Shown piece by piece: positions 13,699 to 24,788 of a DNA stretch of 27,029 nucleotides. Every line of letters begins with the position of its first letter. The first letter of the stretch is position 1. A program made the position numbers and the translations under genes. Source of the stretch: Pseudomonadota bacterium (GTDB lineage: Bacteria; Pseudomonadota; Alphaproteobacteria; Rhizobiales; Devosiaceae); NCBI GenBank assembly GCA_023427545.1, contig JAEZBF010000404.1:1-27029 (forward strand), written 5' to 3'. The notes under the pieces are model-generated. The model had not been told where the DNA came from. It saw nothing but the letters and a program-made list of their open reading frames with translations, and searched no databases.

Positions 13699-13911
13699 TT
13701 AGCCGGCAGCCGTCAGGTTGTCGGCGGCCGACTTGCCGGTCCGCTTGTCCTTGACGATCTCGTAGTTGACCTTCTGACCCTCATCGAGGCCATTGAGGCC
13801 AGAGCGCTGCACGGCTGAGATGTGGACGAACACGTCCGCTCCGCCCTCATCAGGCTGGATAAAGCCGTAGCCCTTCTGCCCGTTGAACCATTTCACAGTG
13901 CCAGTCGCCAT
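13699..13911 (-). CDS. Cold-shock protein (CspA family)
   Basis: This 70-residue single cold-shock domain carries the RNA-binding motifs KGYGFI (13-18) and VFVHI (27-31) and starts with MATGTVKWFN. It binds single-stranded nucleic acid and acts as an RNA chaperone. The ATG at 13911 follows AGAGGG and is preferred over an in-frame extension to 13953. The leader holds a near-perfect inverted repeat, GTGGCG-GT-CGCCAC (13940-13953), about 30 bases before the start, which could form a small hairpin over the 5' UTR. Which paralogue (cspA, B, ...) this is cannot be decided. Confidence 0.95.
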   Translation of the reverse strand: MATGTVKWFNGQKGYGFIQPDEGGADVFVHISAVQRSGLNGLDEGQKVNYEIVKDKRTGKSAADNLTAAG

Positions 13912-14171
13912 AATAAAGACCCTCTCGCAGTCTACTGCTGTGGCGGTCGCCACCCCTATTGGTTAGATCCGCCCATCGAATCCCGGGTAGTGACGTCAGC
14001 AGGCGCGCGAGACGCCAGGCACGAACTGTCGGCCGCAATATTCGACAGCAAGCCTTGTAGCTGAAGATCGACTGCCAGACAATATGGCAGCGTCAGGGCG
14101 CGCGGCCACAATTTGATCTGTTGCACGCGCGCCTCAGCTGTGCCGAGGCAAGTCGAATCGAAGGGAGGTTC

Positions 14172-17489
<3,318 letters not shown>

Positions 17490-17528
17490 AAGGACGCTCG
17501 GCTGTGCTGGCACGGACGGGCAGGGCGC

Positions 17529-17570
17529 CCGCGCAAATCAGGCGCACGGAAAACCGGCGCATTTGCGCGG
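17529..17570 (-). promoter_or_regulatory. Long hairpin in the carB leader
   Basis: A 10-bp perfect inverted repeat (CCGCGCAAAT at 17529-17538, ATTTGCGCGG at 17561-17570) continues inward. It adds a 4-bp GCGC stem (17542-17545/17557-17560) and a CGG/CCG stem (17547-17549/17554-17556) capped by a four-base loop, with small bulges between. It ends 39 bases before the carB start and is not followed by a T run. It could be a translational or attenuation control element, or an operator. The remaining 261-bp gap between carB and the ABC gene holds nothing else I can identify. Confidence 0.5.
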
Positions 17571-17750
17571 CCCCGGCCCGGTCGTGAAGGTTAGGCGCGG
17601 GGTGTAGCGGAAGGCGTGAGGGAAGGGAAGGGGAAGAGGGCCCGTCAATGCACGCGACATGAGGTGTATTAGGGTGCCACTTTCGCCAGGTCATCACCAC
17701 TGAGGTAAGGAATCAGTGTTTCAGGCCACCACACACGAGACGATGTGCGC

Positions 17751-18442
17751 CTACCGTTGATCGTCGGCGACCTTGCCGTCGACCATGTAGATCTGCCGGC
17801 GGCAGCGGCCGGCGATCTTCTCATCGTGGGTGGAGATCAGGAAGCCGGACTTGTCGTTCTCGTTGATCTCGGTCAGCAGCGTCATGACCTGGTGGCGCTC
17901 TCGCGGTCTAGGTTGCCGGTCGGCTCGTCAGCGAGCACGAGCTCGGGTGAGTTCATCAGCGAGCGCGCGACAGCGACTCGCTGCTTCTGCCCCCCGGACA
18001 GTTGGCTCGCGAGATAATGTCGCCGGTCGCGGAGGCCTACGCGATCGAGCAGCTCGCTCGCCCGCTCACGGTCCTCCCGCCGCTCGCGGCCATGACGGGT
18101 CGCGGCCGGGAACATGACATTCTCGAGCGCGGTGAAGTCCGGCAGGAGCAGGTGCGCCTGGAAGACAAAGCCGATGTGCAGGTTGCGGAATTCCGTCAGC
18201 ACAACGTCCTCTGCGCCGATCAGGCTTTCTCCCAGGATTGCGAGCGAGCCGTCGGTCGGCCGCATTAGCGTGCCGATGATGTTTAGCAGCGTGGACTTGC
18301 CCGAGCCGGAGGGGCCGAGCAGCGCAACCAGCTCGCCCCGATCGATCTCGAGCTCGACACCCTGCAGTACGCGGGCGACGTTTTCGCCTTCCTCGTAGTT
18401 CTTGATAAGGTCGTGCACTTCGACAAGGCGGTCTTCGCTCAT
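17751..18442 (-). pseudogene. ABC exporter ATP-binding protein, frameshifted near the 3' end
   Basis: This is a LolD/MacB-type ATPase. Walker A is GPSGSGKST (43-51), the signature is LSGGQ (148-152), Walker B is LVLADE, and the D-loop is in TGNLD. After residue 182 (NLDRES) the frame runs into a premature stop at 17882-17884. The expected continuation (HQVMTLLTEINENDKSGFLI, then STHDEKIAGRC) is intact in the next frame down to a TAG at 17751. One missing base near 17895-17898 explains this. As written, the 186-residue product lacks the H-loop histidine of STHD, so it should not hydrolyse ATP normally. Its ATG overlaps the permease stop by four bases. Confidence 0.85.
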
Positions 18443-19641
18443 GGGCCGATCGCCTTCACCGGATCAATGCGGGAGGCTGAGTAGGCCGGCCAGATCGCCG
18501 CCGCGATGGCGCCAAGGAGGGTTAGAGTGATGGCGGCGACATAGCCACCTTGGCGATAGTCGACGGGCAGCCCACCGCCGCTGGTCATCTCGGGCGGAGG
18601 GAAGGGCAGGAGCGACAGGTAGCCGAGCCCGGCGCCTAGCACCCCGCCAGCCAGCCCGATCAGCGCGCCCTGGATGACGAACACCGTGACCACGAAGCGC
18701 CGTGTCGCGCCCATTGCGCGCATGATGCCGATCTCGCTCTGCCGCCGGTACGTCGAGAGGAGCAGTGCGCTCGCCACTCCGATGATGATCGTGACCAGCG
18801 CGAAGCCCTTGATCAGGTCACCCGATCGCGCCTGCGCTGTCAGGCCTTCAAGCAGCTGCGCGTTCTGTTCCTGCCAGGCGGTGGCCTTCAGCCCCGTCCG
18901 GACCCGGATTTCGTTGGCGACGACGCGCGCCTGCTGCAGGTCGTCGAGCTTGAGCTCATAGCGCGACAGCCCCTCGGGGAGGTCGAACAGAACGCGAGCG
19001 GCACGGATGTTGAGATACACGGCGTTGTCGTCGACCCCGGCAACGCCCAGTTCGAAGATGCCGCCGACTGTGATCGTCTGCTCGATATTGCGTTCGGAGC
19101 GGATCACCACAGACTGGCCGACGCCGATGCCGAGCGTGTCCGCGAGCCCCTTGCCGATGACGGCAGTCCCGAGCATCAGCCCGCTGCTTCCCGCCACCAG
19201 GTTCGCGTCGATATCCGCGATCGCGGAAATGTCTTTGCCGTCGACCCCGGTGATCATCACAGGAGCGACGGCCTCGCCCTTCACGATGAAGCCGTTGCCA
19301 AGCACCTTGCCGACGATGACCGAAACACCCGGCACGTCCGTCAGGATCGGAAGATAAGCCTCCGCCGATTGCAGCGTGGGTCTTTGCTGCGTCGACTTGA
19401 TCACCGCGAGCAGGGTGCCGCTATCATTGCTGAGCGCGACCGGATCGCGCTCGGCCGGTTCCACCACCACATGGGCGATGCTGCCCACCGTGCGGTCGAT
19501 CAGCAGCACGGCCAACCCACCAATCAGGGCGCTCATGAAGACGAAGACGTAGACCCCTACTGCCACCCCGAGCACGAGCAGCAGGGACTGGGCGCGGGTG
19601 GCGGTGAGATATCTGAGGGCAATCTTGAGGCGGTAGAGCAC
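18439..19641 (-). CDS. ABC exporter permease, MacB/FtsX (DevC-like) type
   Basis: This 400-residue inner-membrane protein has one N-terminal helix (about 15-38), a large periplasmic domain of roughly 220 residues and three C-terminal helices. The cytoplasmic FtsX signature RRQSEIGIMRAMGATRR precedes the last two helices, and the protein ends SASRIDPVKAIGP, a MacB-like C-terminus. It uses a GTG start one base after the membrane-fusion gene stop (TAA C GTG), so translation is coupled. Together with the neighbouring genes it should form a tripartite efflux or lipid/lipoprotein/glycolipid exporter. The substrate is unknown. Confidence 0.9.
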   Translation of the reverse strand: MLYRLKIALRYLTATRAQSLLLVLGVAVGVYVFVFMSALIGGLAVLLIDRTVGSIAHVVVEPAERDPVALSNDSGTLLAVIKSTQQRPTLQSAEAYLPILTDVPGVSVIVGKVLGNGFIVKGEAVAPVMITGVDGKDISAIADIDANLVAGSSGLMLGTAVIGKGLADTLGIGVGQSVVIRSERNIEQTITVGGIFELGVAGVDDNAVYLNIRAARVLFDLPEGLSRYELKLDDLQQARVVANEIRVRTGLKATAWQEQNAQLLEGLTAQARSGDLIKGFALVTIIIGVASALLLSTYRRQSEIGIMRAMGATRRFVVTVFVIQGALIGLAGGVLGAGLGYLSLLPFPPPEMTSGGGLPVDYRQGGYVAAITLTLLGAIAAAIWPAYSASRIDPVKAIGP

Positions 19642-19642
19642 G

Positions 19643-20737
19643 TTAGGCTCCTGGCCGGACCGGGGCGCCGCTGGCCGGCACTGCTGCGCCTTCGACGATC
19701 AGGGCGTCGCCGGGTTCGAGCCCATCCAGGACGATCAGCCGGTCGGAGGGCCAGTCGACGTACTGCACAGGACGCAGCTCCGCCTTGCCGTCGACCATCA
19801 CGTAGACGGCGGGACTGTCGCCGGCGACGAGGGCACTGCGCGGGATGGTGATCGCCTCGGACTTTTCCTCGACGACGATGTTGATCATGACGGTCAGGCC
19901 GACCGGCAGGTTCATTTCGCCGGCGCCGGGGAGGGCGACCCGTACCAGCCGGCCGCCGGTCGAGGCGTCGACACGCGGCGAGACGTAGATCACCTCGCCC
20001 TGGATGATGTCGACGTGCCCAGCGGGCCGCGCCTGCGCCCGCAGGCCGCGCTGGACCTCGGAGGCATAGAGCTCGTCGACGCTGGTCTCGCCATAGAGCG
20101 TCGTGGTGTCGGCAAAGAGGAAGAGCTCGGTCGCGGGCGCCACGACCTGTCCTGGGGCGGCGCCGCGGCTGAGGATGGTTCCGTCGAAGGGCGCACGAAC
20201 CGTGTATTCGCCGAGCAGGCTTTTGGCCTGGTCGAGCTGCGCGGTGAGCCGGTCGACCTCCTTCTTTGCCGTCTCGACCGCCAGCCGCGCATCGTCGCGT
20301 GCCTTCCTGGAGACCGAGGTCGTGAGCGCCTCGGCGCGCTTCAGATCGAGCTCGGCCTGGCCGAGCTGGGCTTGGGCTGCATCGAGCTGGGACTGCACCT
20401 GCAGGACGGCGGCCCGTTGCTGGCTATCGTCGATGACGAGCAGCACGGCGCCCTTGCGCACCTGGTCACCCTCGTTGACCGCCACCTGGAGGATGCGACC
20501 GTTGACGGTGGAACTGATCTCGACCTGCTGGCTGGGGGTCACGCGACCATTGACCGCGAGCACGCGTCTCGCGGCAGCGGGGGTGACCGTCTCGATGGCA
20601 ACAACCGTGGCCTTGGGCTCCCACGGGCGCGCAAGGGCGGCCCAGGCGCCGCCGGCGACCAGAACGAGCACAAGAGCTATCAGCCACGGGTTGAGCCGCC
20701 GCTTCCGTTTCCTTGCCGACGCCTTCGTCGCGCTCAA
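19643..20737 (-). CDS. Periplasmic membrane-fusion protein (HlyD/MacA-like)
   Basis: The 364 residues begin with a basic cytoplasmic segment and one transmembrane helix (about 17-36). A split lipoyl domain follows (INGRVTPSQQVEISSTVNG in part, GDQVRKGAVLLVIDD; then YTVRAPFDGTILSRGAAPGQ) around an alpha-helical hairpin rich in Ala and Gln, and then beta-barrel and membrane-proximal domains. It bridges the inner-membrane ABC permease to an outer-membrane channel. The reading frame starts with TTG at 20737, with GAGG eight bases upstream; no in-frame ATG fits better. It heads the three-gene exporter operon. Confidence 0.9.
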   Translation of the reverse strand: MSATKASARKRKRRLNPWLIALVLVLVAGGAWAALARPWEPKATVVAIETVTPAAARRVLAVNGRVTPSQQVEISSTVNGRILQVAVNEGDQVRKGAVLLVIDDSQQRAAVLQVQSQLDAAQAQLGQAELDLKRAEALTTSVSRKARDDARLAVETAKKEVDRLTAQLDQAKSLLGEYTVRAPFDGTILSRGAAPGQVVAPATELFLFADTTTLYGETSVDELYASEVQRGLRAQARPAGHVDIIQGEVIYVSPRVDASTGGRLVRVALPGAGEMNLPVGLTVMINIVVEEKSEAITIPRSALVAGDSPAVYVMVDGKAELRPVQYVDWPSDRLIVLDGLEPGDALIVEGAAVPASGAPVRPGA

Positions 20738-20924
20738 CGGAGACCTCGAGCGATGCTGCCTGCCGGTGGAGACGTAGTGGCGGTATGTCTGAGGTGCATG
20801 GGCCTGTAACGCCGAACGGCGGGGGAGAGATGCGGGAACTTCCGCCCAAGGTACGCACGCTATGGACGCCGAGTTTCAGCTGCGTGCGAGAATACTGCTC
20901 GCCGCGAACGCTTGCCGCAGTCCC

Positions 20925-21470
20925 CTAGACTCCCGGTGGCCTCCAGGCCCCATTCTTCTCGTCCAGCCTGGTATTGAACCACCCTTGGGGCGCCAGTGGC
21001 GAGAGGGTCGGCCAGGCTCTCGCGTCCAGGCTGATCCACGATGCATGCTTGCCGATGCGCCCGGGTGCCTCGCCCTCGGCCGCTCCGGCGTCGGGCGGCC
21101 ATATGTCGTATTCCTCGTAGGCGCGCTCGATGTAGCCGCGGAAGAGTTCCCGGCCCTCGATCTCAGCCACGGCGAGCAGCCAATCTGAGGAATCCTGCGC
21201 GAACGCAATCGTGCCGCTCACACCGCCAGCCGTAAAGCCGATGATGCTGCCGCCGTTCGGCTGCAGGTGCAGTGGAATCGTGAGGTCTTCGATCACCCAC
21301 TGCGGAAACAGCTGGGCTGCCGAGACGAGATTGCCCACCAGCCACGGCACCGCCTCACCGGGTGGAAGCGGCTCCTGGCCGGCTATGGCGTCGATGTATA
21401 GCGGCGGACGTGTGGGCGCGGTCACTGAGCGATCCTGGCCTGCTGGGACCTCCAGCATCTCTGAAGTCAT
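20925..21470 (-). CDS. Hypothetical protein, no family recognised
   Basis: Up to 181 residues from the ATG at 21470, or 217 from 21578, which would overlap the divergent gene. The amino acid pattern looks genuinely coding: LYIDAIAGQEPLPPGEAVPW, LQPNGGSIIGFTAGGVSGTI, then an acidic, Trp-containing C-terminal half with GWFNTRLDEKNG. I see no signal peptide from the 21470 start and no motif I know. No start has a convincing ribosome site, and the N-terminus may itself be damaged. It lies 187 bp upstream of the membrane-fusion gene on the same strand and is divergent from the HdeA-like gene. Confidence 0.55.
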   Translation of the reverse strand: MTSEMLEVPAGQDRSVTAPTRPPLYIDAIAGQEPLPPGEAVPWLVGNLVSAAQLFPQWVIEDLTIPLHLQPNGGSIIGFTAGGVSGTIAFAQDSSDWLLAVAEIEGRELFRGYIERAYEEYDIWPPDAGAAEGEAPGRIGKHASWISLDARAWPTLSPLAPQGWFNTRLDEKNGAWRPPGV

Positions 21471-21537
21471 TGCCTGGGGGAACGATCCTGCGGGGACGGA
21501 CTTCAAGGTCACAACAATCATGCCGACGGAGAAGACC

Positions 21538-22085
21538 ATGAGGACGCTCGCGATACCCGCACTGCTCATTGCAAGCACGATGACGGCCGGAGGTGCGCTG
21601 GCACAGGTCGACGACTCGGGTGCAGATAACCTGGATAGTCCGGCGGCGCTGAGGTGTTCGGCGCTGGCGGAGATCGATCAGGCCAACCAGCCGATGGCTA
21701 TCGCCTACCTCGCCGGATACGGCAGCGGCGAACGCGACTCCATCACCTTCGCGACGGTCGGCGCCAGCACGGAGGCGGCGAACGCAGGCGCCGCGGCGGC
21801 CGGAGCACCAAACACCGCCGCCGGTGCAGCGCAGCCGGCGCAAGGTGCGGACCAGTCCGCCCAAGGTGGGCAACAGCCTGCGCAGAGCGCGCAGCAACCC
21901 GCGAATGCTCAGCCGGCCCAGCCGCAGGTGCCGCGGCCGGGCGGGCCGTCGGCGGCGATCCTGCCCACAATACCGGTCGATGCGATCCTGGCCGCCTGTG
22001 CGCAGTCGCCCGACAGCCGGATCCTGGACATCATCACCGCCCAGGGACTGAGCGGCAACCAGCAAGCCGGGTCAGGCGCCAGTGA
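21538..22085 (+). pseudogene. HdeA-like secreted protein with Gln/Ala-rich insertion; 3' end probably frameshifted
   Basis: A GGAGAAG site precedes the ATG at 21538. The product has a Sec signal peptide (MRTLAIPALLIASTMTAGGA, then LAQ) and two cysteine-bearing blocks that resemble the acid-stress chaperone HdeA: RCSALAEIDQANQPMAIAYL and IPVDAILAACAQSPDSRILD. Between them lies a low-complexity segment of about 50 residues rich in Ala, Gln and Pro (21797-21940). No in-frame stop occurs at the expected end. The open frame would continue to 23319, fully antisense to the sugar dehydrogenase gene, which is implausible. A one-base deletion would instead end the protein at the TGA at 22083-22085. The family assignment is tentative. 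Confidence 0.6.
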
Positions 22086-23343
22086 CGCGCCAGACGACAT
22101 GGCCGACGTCGTCGACTACCAAGAGGCTGCCGTCGGCGGCAATCGTCACGCCGACCGGGCGGCCGAAAGAATGACGCTCGTCGTCGGCGAGGAACCCGGT
22201 GAGGATGTCGCGTGGCCGGCCGACCGGGCGGCCGTTCTCGAAGGCGACGTGGACCACCTTGTAGCCGCTCAGCGTACTGCGGTTCCACGAGCCATGCTGA
22301 CCGATGACCATGCCGGCGGGGACGCCGGGCAGGGTGCCTTCGGGCATCCAGCAGAGCCCGAGCGAGGCCGTGTGACCGCCCAGCGCATAGTCAGGCACGA
22401 TCGACTTTGCGGCGAGCGCTGCGTCCTGCGGCACCCGGTCGTCGGGAATACCCCAGTAGGCGTAGGGCCAGCCGTAGAAACCGCCATCCTTGACCGAGGT
22501 CAGGTAGTCGGGCGGCGTTTCGTCGCCGAGCCCGTCGCGTTCATTGACGACGGTCCAGAGCACGCCAGTGGTCGGTTCGAAAGCCATGCCGACAGGGTTG
22601 CGCAGCCCGCCGGCGAAGATGCGGCTCTGGCCGGTCGCGAGATCGAGCTCGTGAATCGCGGCGCGGCCCTCCTCCTGGGCCATGCCGCCCTCGGCGATGT
22701 TCCCCACCGACCCCACCGAGACGTAGAGCTTGGTGCCGTCGGTGCTGGGGAGCAGATTGCGCGTCCAGTGCCCGCCCGGCTTGAGGTCCATCAGCTTGCG
22801 TCCGGGACCGCTGATCCGGGTCTCACCCGCGCCGTAGGGGTAGGCGACCACGCTGTCGGTGTTGCCGACATAGAAAGTGTCGCCCACCAGGGCCATGCCG
22901 AACGGCTGGCGGAGACCTTCGAGGAAGACTTCGCGCACCTCGGGAATGCCGTCGCCGTCGGCGTCGCGCAGAAGAGTGATTCGGTTGGCGCTTTGCTCCA
23001 TGGCCCCTGCGCGGCGCATCACCATCATCATCGGCAAATCCATGAGCCGCTTGGCGCGCCACGGCTCGCTGGCCGACTCGGCGACCAGCACATCGCCGTT
23101 GGGCAGGATGTACGCCCAGCGGGGATGTTGCAGGTCACGGGCGAAGGCGCTCACCGACAGGCCCGGAGCGGCGATGGGCTTGGCGCCATTCGACCAGCCC
23201 TTGGCCGTCGGCATCTTCAGCGTCGGCACGGACTGCGGCACTGCCGCGGGGATGGCCGGTGCGGTGCCGAAGATCCCGGCGCGAGGGGTTCCGCGCGGGG
23301 ATTGGCCGAACACGCTTAGCAGGGCGGCAAAGAGGCCACTCAT
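22072..23343 (-). CDS. PQQ-dependent sugar dehydrogenase / sorbosone dehydrogenase family protein
   Basis: The 423-residue protein has the six-bladed beta-propeller motifs of the soluble glucose/sorbosone dehydrogenase family: LQHPRWAYILPNGDVLVAES, FYVGNTDSVVAYPY, KLYVSVGSVGN, LRNPVGMAFEPTTGVLWTVV, NERDGLGDETPPDYL, HGSWNRSTLSGYKVVHVAF and the closing VVDDVGHVVWRV. It probably oxidises a sugar or related alcohol in the periplasm with PQQ as cofactor. The hydrophobic N-terminus (MSGLFAALLSVFG) may be an export signal. The ATG at 23343 has GGAG at ideal distance; the one at 23349 overlaps that site. The stop lies inside the tail of the convergent HdeA-like gene. Confidence 0.88.
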   Translation of the reverse strand: MSGLFAALLSVFGQSPRGTPRAGIFGTAPAIPAAVPQSVPTLKMPTAKGWSNGAKPIAAPGLSVSAFARDLQHPRWAYILPNGDVLVAESASEPWRAKRLMDLPMMMVMRRAGAMEQSANRITLLRDADGDGIPEVREVFLEGLRQPFGMALVGDTFYVGNTDSVVAYPYGAGETRISGPGRKLMDLKPGGHWTRNLLPSTDGTKLYVSVGSVGNIAEGGMAQEEGRAAIHELDLATGQSRIFAGGLRNPVGMAFEPTTGVLWTVVNERDGLGDETPPDYLTSVKDGGFYGWPYAYWGIPDDRVPQDAALAAKSIVPDYALGGHTASLGLCWMPEGTLPGVPAGMVIGQHGSWNRSTLSGYKVVHVAFENGRPVGRPRDILTGFLADDERHSFGRPVGVTIAADGSLLVVDDVGHVVWRVTGA

Positions 23344-23529
23344 CGTCATCTCCGAGAGGATCAAGGAAGGGGTGGACCGACCATAGACGATGATCGGCAG
23401 CGGCGGAACACCGGCCGGACGGGAAAGCCTCCTGCAGACCTGCGTTAACCGCAAGGCCGGTTTACCGACCAGAAGAGGAACCCCGCTCCAAGGAACGGCG
23501 TTCAAGGCCAAATTCGAGGGGAGACTCCT

Positions 23530-23703
23530 ATGCTTGGCTTGCTTATCGCCCTAATCGTGATCGCGCTGGTCGCCGGCACGCTCGGCTTCACGGGTGTCGC
23601 GCGAGGGGCAGCGACCCTGGCGCGGATCGTCTTCTTCCTGATGCTGGCTGGCATCGTGATCATGATCATCCTGGCGGTAATGGGACTCGCAGTCATCTTC
23701 TAG
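23530..23703 (+). CDS. DUF1328 small membrane protein
   Basis: The 57-residue hydrophobic protein has two helices flanking a central GFTGVARGAATLARIVFF, which is the DUF1328 pattern (GF-G-A--AA-IA-I-FF). GAGGGGAGA lies just before the ATG. Members are small inner-membrane proteins of unknown function found widely in Proteobacteria. It is divergent from the sugar dehydrogenase gene. Confidence 0.88.
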   Translation: MLGLLIALIVIALVAGTLGFTGVARGAATLARIVFFLMLAGIVIMIILAVMGLAVIF

Positions 23704-23742
23704 CCCTCGCACCGGGGGCGATTGCGGCCTATATTGGGGATC

Positions 23743-24003
23743 ATGCGCAAGCTTCTGCTCTCCGCCGCCGTGCTTCTGTTCGCTCCGTCCTCCGCCTGGG
23801 CCTATTGTCCGGCGTTCCCGGACGGGCCGGCCTCGCACAACGTGCAGAACGGCACATTCCTGGCGCTCTGCCAGCAGCAGGAGCTCGCCGCCGCCAACGA
23901 GCGGATGCGCCAGGAGCGCGAGATCAAGGCCATGCTGCAGAACCTCGAACTGAAGCAGCAGGAGCTTCGGCAGGCCATTCCGCCACTGCTGCCGGTATTC
24001 TGA
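23743..24003 (+). CDS. Small secreted protein, hypothetical
   Basis: The 86-residue product has a Sec signal peptide (MRKLLLSAAVLLFAPSSAWA), a mature N-terminus with two cysteines (YCPAFPDG, then FLALCQQQEL), and a charged, Gln/Glu-rich helical C-terminal half likely to form a coiled coil (NERMRQEREIKAMLQNLEL). I do not recognise the family. The start at 23743 is chosen for the signal peptide and the GGGG before it. It ends one base from the convergent clpS stop. Confidence 0.7.
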   Translation: MRKLLLSAAVLLFAPSSAWAYCPAFPDGPASHNVQNGTFLALCQQQELAAANERMRQEREIKAMLQNLELKQQELRQAIPPLLPVF

Positions 24004-24004
24004 G

Positions 24005-24310
24005 CTATTCCTCGGGCTCGGTCGTAAAGAGCAGCGGATAGCCCTTCGACCGCGCCATGTCTGTGGCGCGGGTCGCCTTGGCCTCGGCCACTTCGCGGGT
24101 GAACACGGCGACGACGCAGCTGCCCTTGGTGTGGGCAGTGATCATCACCCGGTGCGCCTGATCCTCGCTCATGCGGAACTCGGCCTTCAAAATGCGGACG
24201 ACGAAGTCCCTCGGGGTGAAGTCGTCGTTGACGAGGATCACCTTGTAGAGCGGCGGCCGCTTGGGCTTGAGCGTGGTTTCGGTGCGGTTCTTTGTCGATG
24301 TGTCGTTCAT
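24005..24310 (-). CDS. clpS: ATP-dependent Clp protease adaptor ClpS
   Basis: ClpS delivers N-end-rule substrates (bulky hydrophobic N-termini) to ClpAP. The core YKVILVNDDFTPRDFVVRIL is present, and the residues that hold the substrate amino-terminus are conserved (N28, D29 and H60, equivalent to E. coli N34, D35 and H66). The 101-residue form from the ATG at 24310 is usual; the upstream in-frame codons are not family-like. No clpA lies next to it: downstream is a convergent unrelated gene and upstream a divergent one. It is thus a stand-alone clpS, possibly a second copy. Confidence 0.95.
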   Translation of the reverse strand: MNDTSTKNRTETTLKPKRPPLYKVILVNDDFTPRDFVVRILKAEFRMSEDQAHRVMITAHTKGSCVVAVFTREVAEAKATRATDMARSKGYPLLFTTEPEE

Positions 24311-24431
24311 CGGTCGATCTGCAGGCAGACGGAACGCCCCCACACATTAGCACCGGCTGCGCGCTCTTGTGGCGTTGAACTTGCGCGCGTGCTGGGGGAG
24401 GGTGCCGATCCCCTAGGAGAGGACTCTGCCG

Positions 24432-24722
24432 ATGCTGTTCGTAGTGCTGTTCGAAGACAACCCCGACGTCAAAGGCGACGTCCGCAAGGAGCTGATGCCG
24501 GTCCATCAGGATTTCCAGGAAAAGAGCGGCGTGATCAAGGAAGCCGGGCCGCTGCGCGATGCCCAGGGCAACCCGGGCGGCGGCATGTGGATCGTCGACA
24601 CCGATTCTTTCGAGGCCGTGGAGACGCTGATCAAGGCCGATCCGTTCTACCCCACCGGCCTGCGCAAGTCGTACCGCATCCTCGCCTGGACCAAGATGCT
24701 CGAGGGCGGCAAGCGGCTCTAG
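24432..24722 (+). CDS. YciI-like (YCII domain) protein
   Basis: The 96-residue ferredoxin-fold protein has the YCII pattern: MLFVVLFEDNP at the N-terminus, a helix with the conserved histidine (LMPVHQDF), then GPLRDAQGNPGGGMWIVDTD, with FYPTGLRKSYRILAW near the end. YciI-family proteins are small dimeric enzymes or enzyme-like proteins related to muconolactone isomerase. The real substrate is unknown. AGGAGAGG lies about 12 bases upstream of the ATG. It precedes the aldo/keto reductase on the same strand by 66 bases and may be co-transcribed. Confidence 0.88.
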   Translation: MLFVVLFEDNPDVKGDVRKELMPVHQDFQEKSGVIKEAGPLRDAQGNPGGGMWIVDTDSFEAVETLIKADPFYPTGLRKSYRILAWTKMLEGGKRL

Positions 24723-24788
24723 GCCGCTGGTGTGAACCAATCCCACCGGGCGGGGTTCTCGAAACACAATTCGTCAGGAGACCTCGCC

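Noticed and set aside
17698..17718. CACTGA/TCAGTG inverted repeat as terminator of the ABC operon
   Set aside because: Only six base pairs with a nine-base loop and no T run on either strand.
22086..23319. Plus-strand continuation of the HdeA-like frame to 23319
   Set aside because: It is entirely antisense to the well-supported sugar dehydrogenase gene and its translation is unlike a folded protein. A lost stop by deletion is more likely.
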